A stretch of DNA of 7,926 nt from DATAYA01 sp036272815 (GTDB taxonomy: Bacteria > Pseudomonadota > Alphaproteobacteria > Acetobacterales > Acetobacteraceae), in assembly GCA_036272815.1 (NCBI GenBank), contig DATAYA010000076.1, forward strand, positions 1 through 7,926, written 5' to 3'. A program made the translations under genes and the position numbers. The number at the start of each line of letters is the position of its first letter. Within the stretch, counting starts at the first letter, position 1. Shown here in pieces: positions 7,414 through 7,926 of this stretch. The notes below the pieces were generated by a model. That model did not search any database. It was not told where the DNA came from and saw nothing but the letters and a program-made list of their open reading frames with translations.

Positions 7414-7426
7414 GGGGCTCCCCGGC

Positions 7427-7439
7427 GCAATATCATTGC
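7427..7439. promoter_or_regulatory. Candidate Lrp operator: GCAAT-N3-ATTGC palindrome
   Basis: The 13 bases form a perfect 5-base inverted repeat around a 3-base centre and are unusually AT-rich for this DNA. They overlap the candidate -10 of lrp and lie 14 bases before its ATG. Lrp/AsnC proteins typically bind imperfect palindromes of about 13-15 bases, so autorepression is a natural reading. Binding itself is inferred. Confidence 0.5.
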
Positions 7440-7457
7440 CGAGGCACGGCCCGGCAA
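7429..7457 (-). promoter_or_regulatory. Candidate lrp promoter (TTGCCG-N17-GATATT)
   Basis: On the minus strand TTGCCG (7457-7452) and GATATT (7434-7429) are 17 bases apart, each matching four of six sigma-70 consensus positions. The predicted start, near 7422, would leave only about ten bases before the ATG and just include the Shine-Dalgarno. That is tight and lowers confidence. Confidence 0.35.
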
Positions 7458-7471
7458 GCGCACCGCGTGTC

Positions 7472-7481
7472 GCAAGGTTGC
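7472..7481. promoter_or_regulatory. Second GCAA-N2-TTGC palindrome, possible auxiliary Lrp site
   Basis: GCAAGGTTGC repeats the half-sites of the 7427-7439 palindrome with a two-base centre. Its centre is about 43-44 bases away, close to four helical turns, and it overlaps the candidate trxB -35. Short arms make chance occurrence quite possible. Confidence 0.25.
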
Positions 7482-7508
7482 CTGCCGCCGCGTCGCGGCC
7501 GATATACC
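7478..7508 (+). promoter_or_regulatory. Weak candidate trxB promoter (TTGCCT, then GATATACC)
   Basis: TTGCCT at 7478-7483 is followed after 17 bases by GATATA (7501-7506), or after 19 bases by TATACC (7503-7508). Neither hexamer is strong. TATACC is the best -10-like word between lrp and trxB on this strand. Its distal part is the start of the tandem repeat at 7504. Confidence 0.3.
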
Positions 7509-7539
7509 CCGGGCGCGCAGCATACCCCGGGCGCGCAGC
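7504..7539 (+). repeat. Perfect 18-base tandem duplication upstream of trxB
   Basis: ATACCCCGGGCGCGCAGC is present at 7504-7521 and again, without mismatch, at 7522-7539. Each copy contains the palindrome CCCGGG. The duplication starts inside the candidate trxB -10 and would place a second, weaker -10-like word (CATACC) 18 bases downstream. It ends 21 bases before the chosen trxB start. Confidence 0.95.
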
Positions 7540-7560
7540 CGCACACGGATGAAGGCCTCG

Positions 7561-7926
7561 ATGACCACCCACACCCGCCGCACCCACATGCTCATCATCG
7601 GCGCCGGCCCCGCCGGCTACACCGCCGCGATCTACGCCGCGCGCGCAAGCCTGGACCCGATCCTGGTCGCCGGCCTGCAACCGGGCGGCCAGCTCACCAT
7701 CACCACCGACGTCGAGAACTACCCGGGCTTCGCCGAGGCGATCCAGGGGCCGTGGCTGATGGAGCAGATGGCGCTCCAGGCCGCACACGTCGGCACCACG
7801 ATCCTGGGCGACATCATCGTCTCGGCCGATTTCTCGACGCGCCCGTTCCGCTGCGTCGGCGACGGCGGCGACGTCTATCTCGCGGACTCGGTCGTGATCG
7901 CGACGGGCGCGCAGGCGCGCTGGCTC
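7561..7926 (+). CDS. trxB: Thioredoxin reductase, N-terminal part, 3' truncated by window
   Basis: ATG 7561 is preferred because GAAGG at 7551-7555 precedes it with a five-base spacer, and it gives MTTHTRRTHMLIIGAGPAGY, close to the usual N-terminus. An in-frame ATG at 7549 lacks a ribosome site, and ATG 7588 would start right at the first beta strand. The 122 residues present include the FAD-binding GAGPAG (14-19), GLQPGGQLTITTDVENYPGF (38-57) and the VVIATGA block (111-117). The NADPH domain with the redox CxxC lies beyond the right edge, so catalytic completeness cannot be checked. The enzyme passes electrons from NADPH to thioredoxin in the cytoplasm. The residue pattern is the standard low-molecular-weight bacterial TrxB, not a ferredoxin/flavodoxin NADP reductase. 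It is divergent from lrp, which may influence it through the shared 147-base region. Confidence 0.95.
   Translation, partial: MTTHTRRTHMLIIGAGPAGYTAAIYAARASLDPILVAGLQPGGQLTITTDVENYPGFAEAIQGPWLMEQMALQAAHVGTTILGDIIVSADFSTRPFRCVGDGGDVYLADSVVIATGAQARWL

Larger units (their letters stand above)
7414..7560. other. lrp-trxB divergent intergenic region
   Basis: These 147 bases separate the divergent lrp and trxB starts. They hold one promoter-like pair for each direction, several GCAA/TTGC half-sites, and an 18-base tandem duplication next to trxB. It is the only gene-free stretch in the window longer than about 50 bases. No RNA gene or terminator-like hairpin was seen in it. Confidence 0.8.

Noticed and set aside
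7414..7788. 125-residue N-terminal extension of Lrp
   Set aside because: The extension crosses the intergenic region and runs antisense to trxB. ATG 7413 gives the standard Lrp length and has a Shine-Dalgarno.

Overview
The window is very GC-rich, with long open frames on every strand, GTG and TTG starts, and proteins that read like those of alphaproteobacteria. The TrxB and Lrp sequences in particular resemble Rhodospirillales or Acetobacteraceae-type relatives. That placement is a judgement from remembered family sequences, not a search. No rRNA, tRNA, CRISPR array, transposase or integrase is visible, so this looks like ordinary chromosome.

Layout from left to right. (1) Bases 1-1740, plus strand: the C-terminal half of a fused 5-oxoprolinase/hydantoinase (end of the HyuA part plus a full HyuB part), open at the left edge. 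(2) After a 42-base gap, 1783-4671, plus strand: a 962-residue AsmA-family envelope protein starting with GTG. (3) 4668-5438, plus strand: a PAPS-type sulfotransferase whose GTG start overlaps the AsmA stop by four bases, so the two are probably translated as a coupled pair. (4) 5345-6934, minus strand: a multi-membrane-span GT39/ArnT-like glycosyltransferase. It converges on the sulfotransferase and overlaps its coding tail by 94 bases. (5) 6931-7413, minus strand: an Lrp/AsnC-family regulator whose stop overlaps the probable TTG start of the glycosyltransferase by four bases. (6) 7414-7560: a divergent intergenic region with promoter-like elements, a 13-base AT-rich palindrome over the candidate lrp -10, and a perfect 18-base tandem duplication. 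(7) 7561 to the right edge, plus strand: the N-terminal third of thioredoxin reductase (trxB).

How the genes may work together. AsmA-family proteins act at the Gram-negative envelope, GT39 enzymes transfer sugars from polyprenyl-phosphate carriers to lipid or protein acceptors at the membrane, and the sulfotransferase could modify a glycan or lipid. The face-to-face pair could therefore serve surface glycolipid or polysaccharide modification, but only adjacency supports this. The lrp-trxB arrangement suggests a self-regulating Lrp protein that may also affect trxB. I see no clear novel system. The points most worth checking are the two coupled gene pairs, the antiparallel coding overlap, the lrp operator candidate, and several short tandem duplications of 15 or 18 bases.
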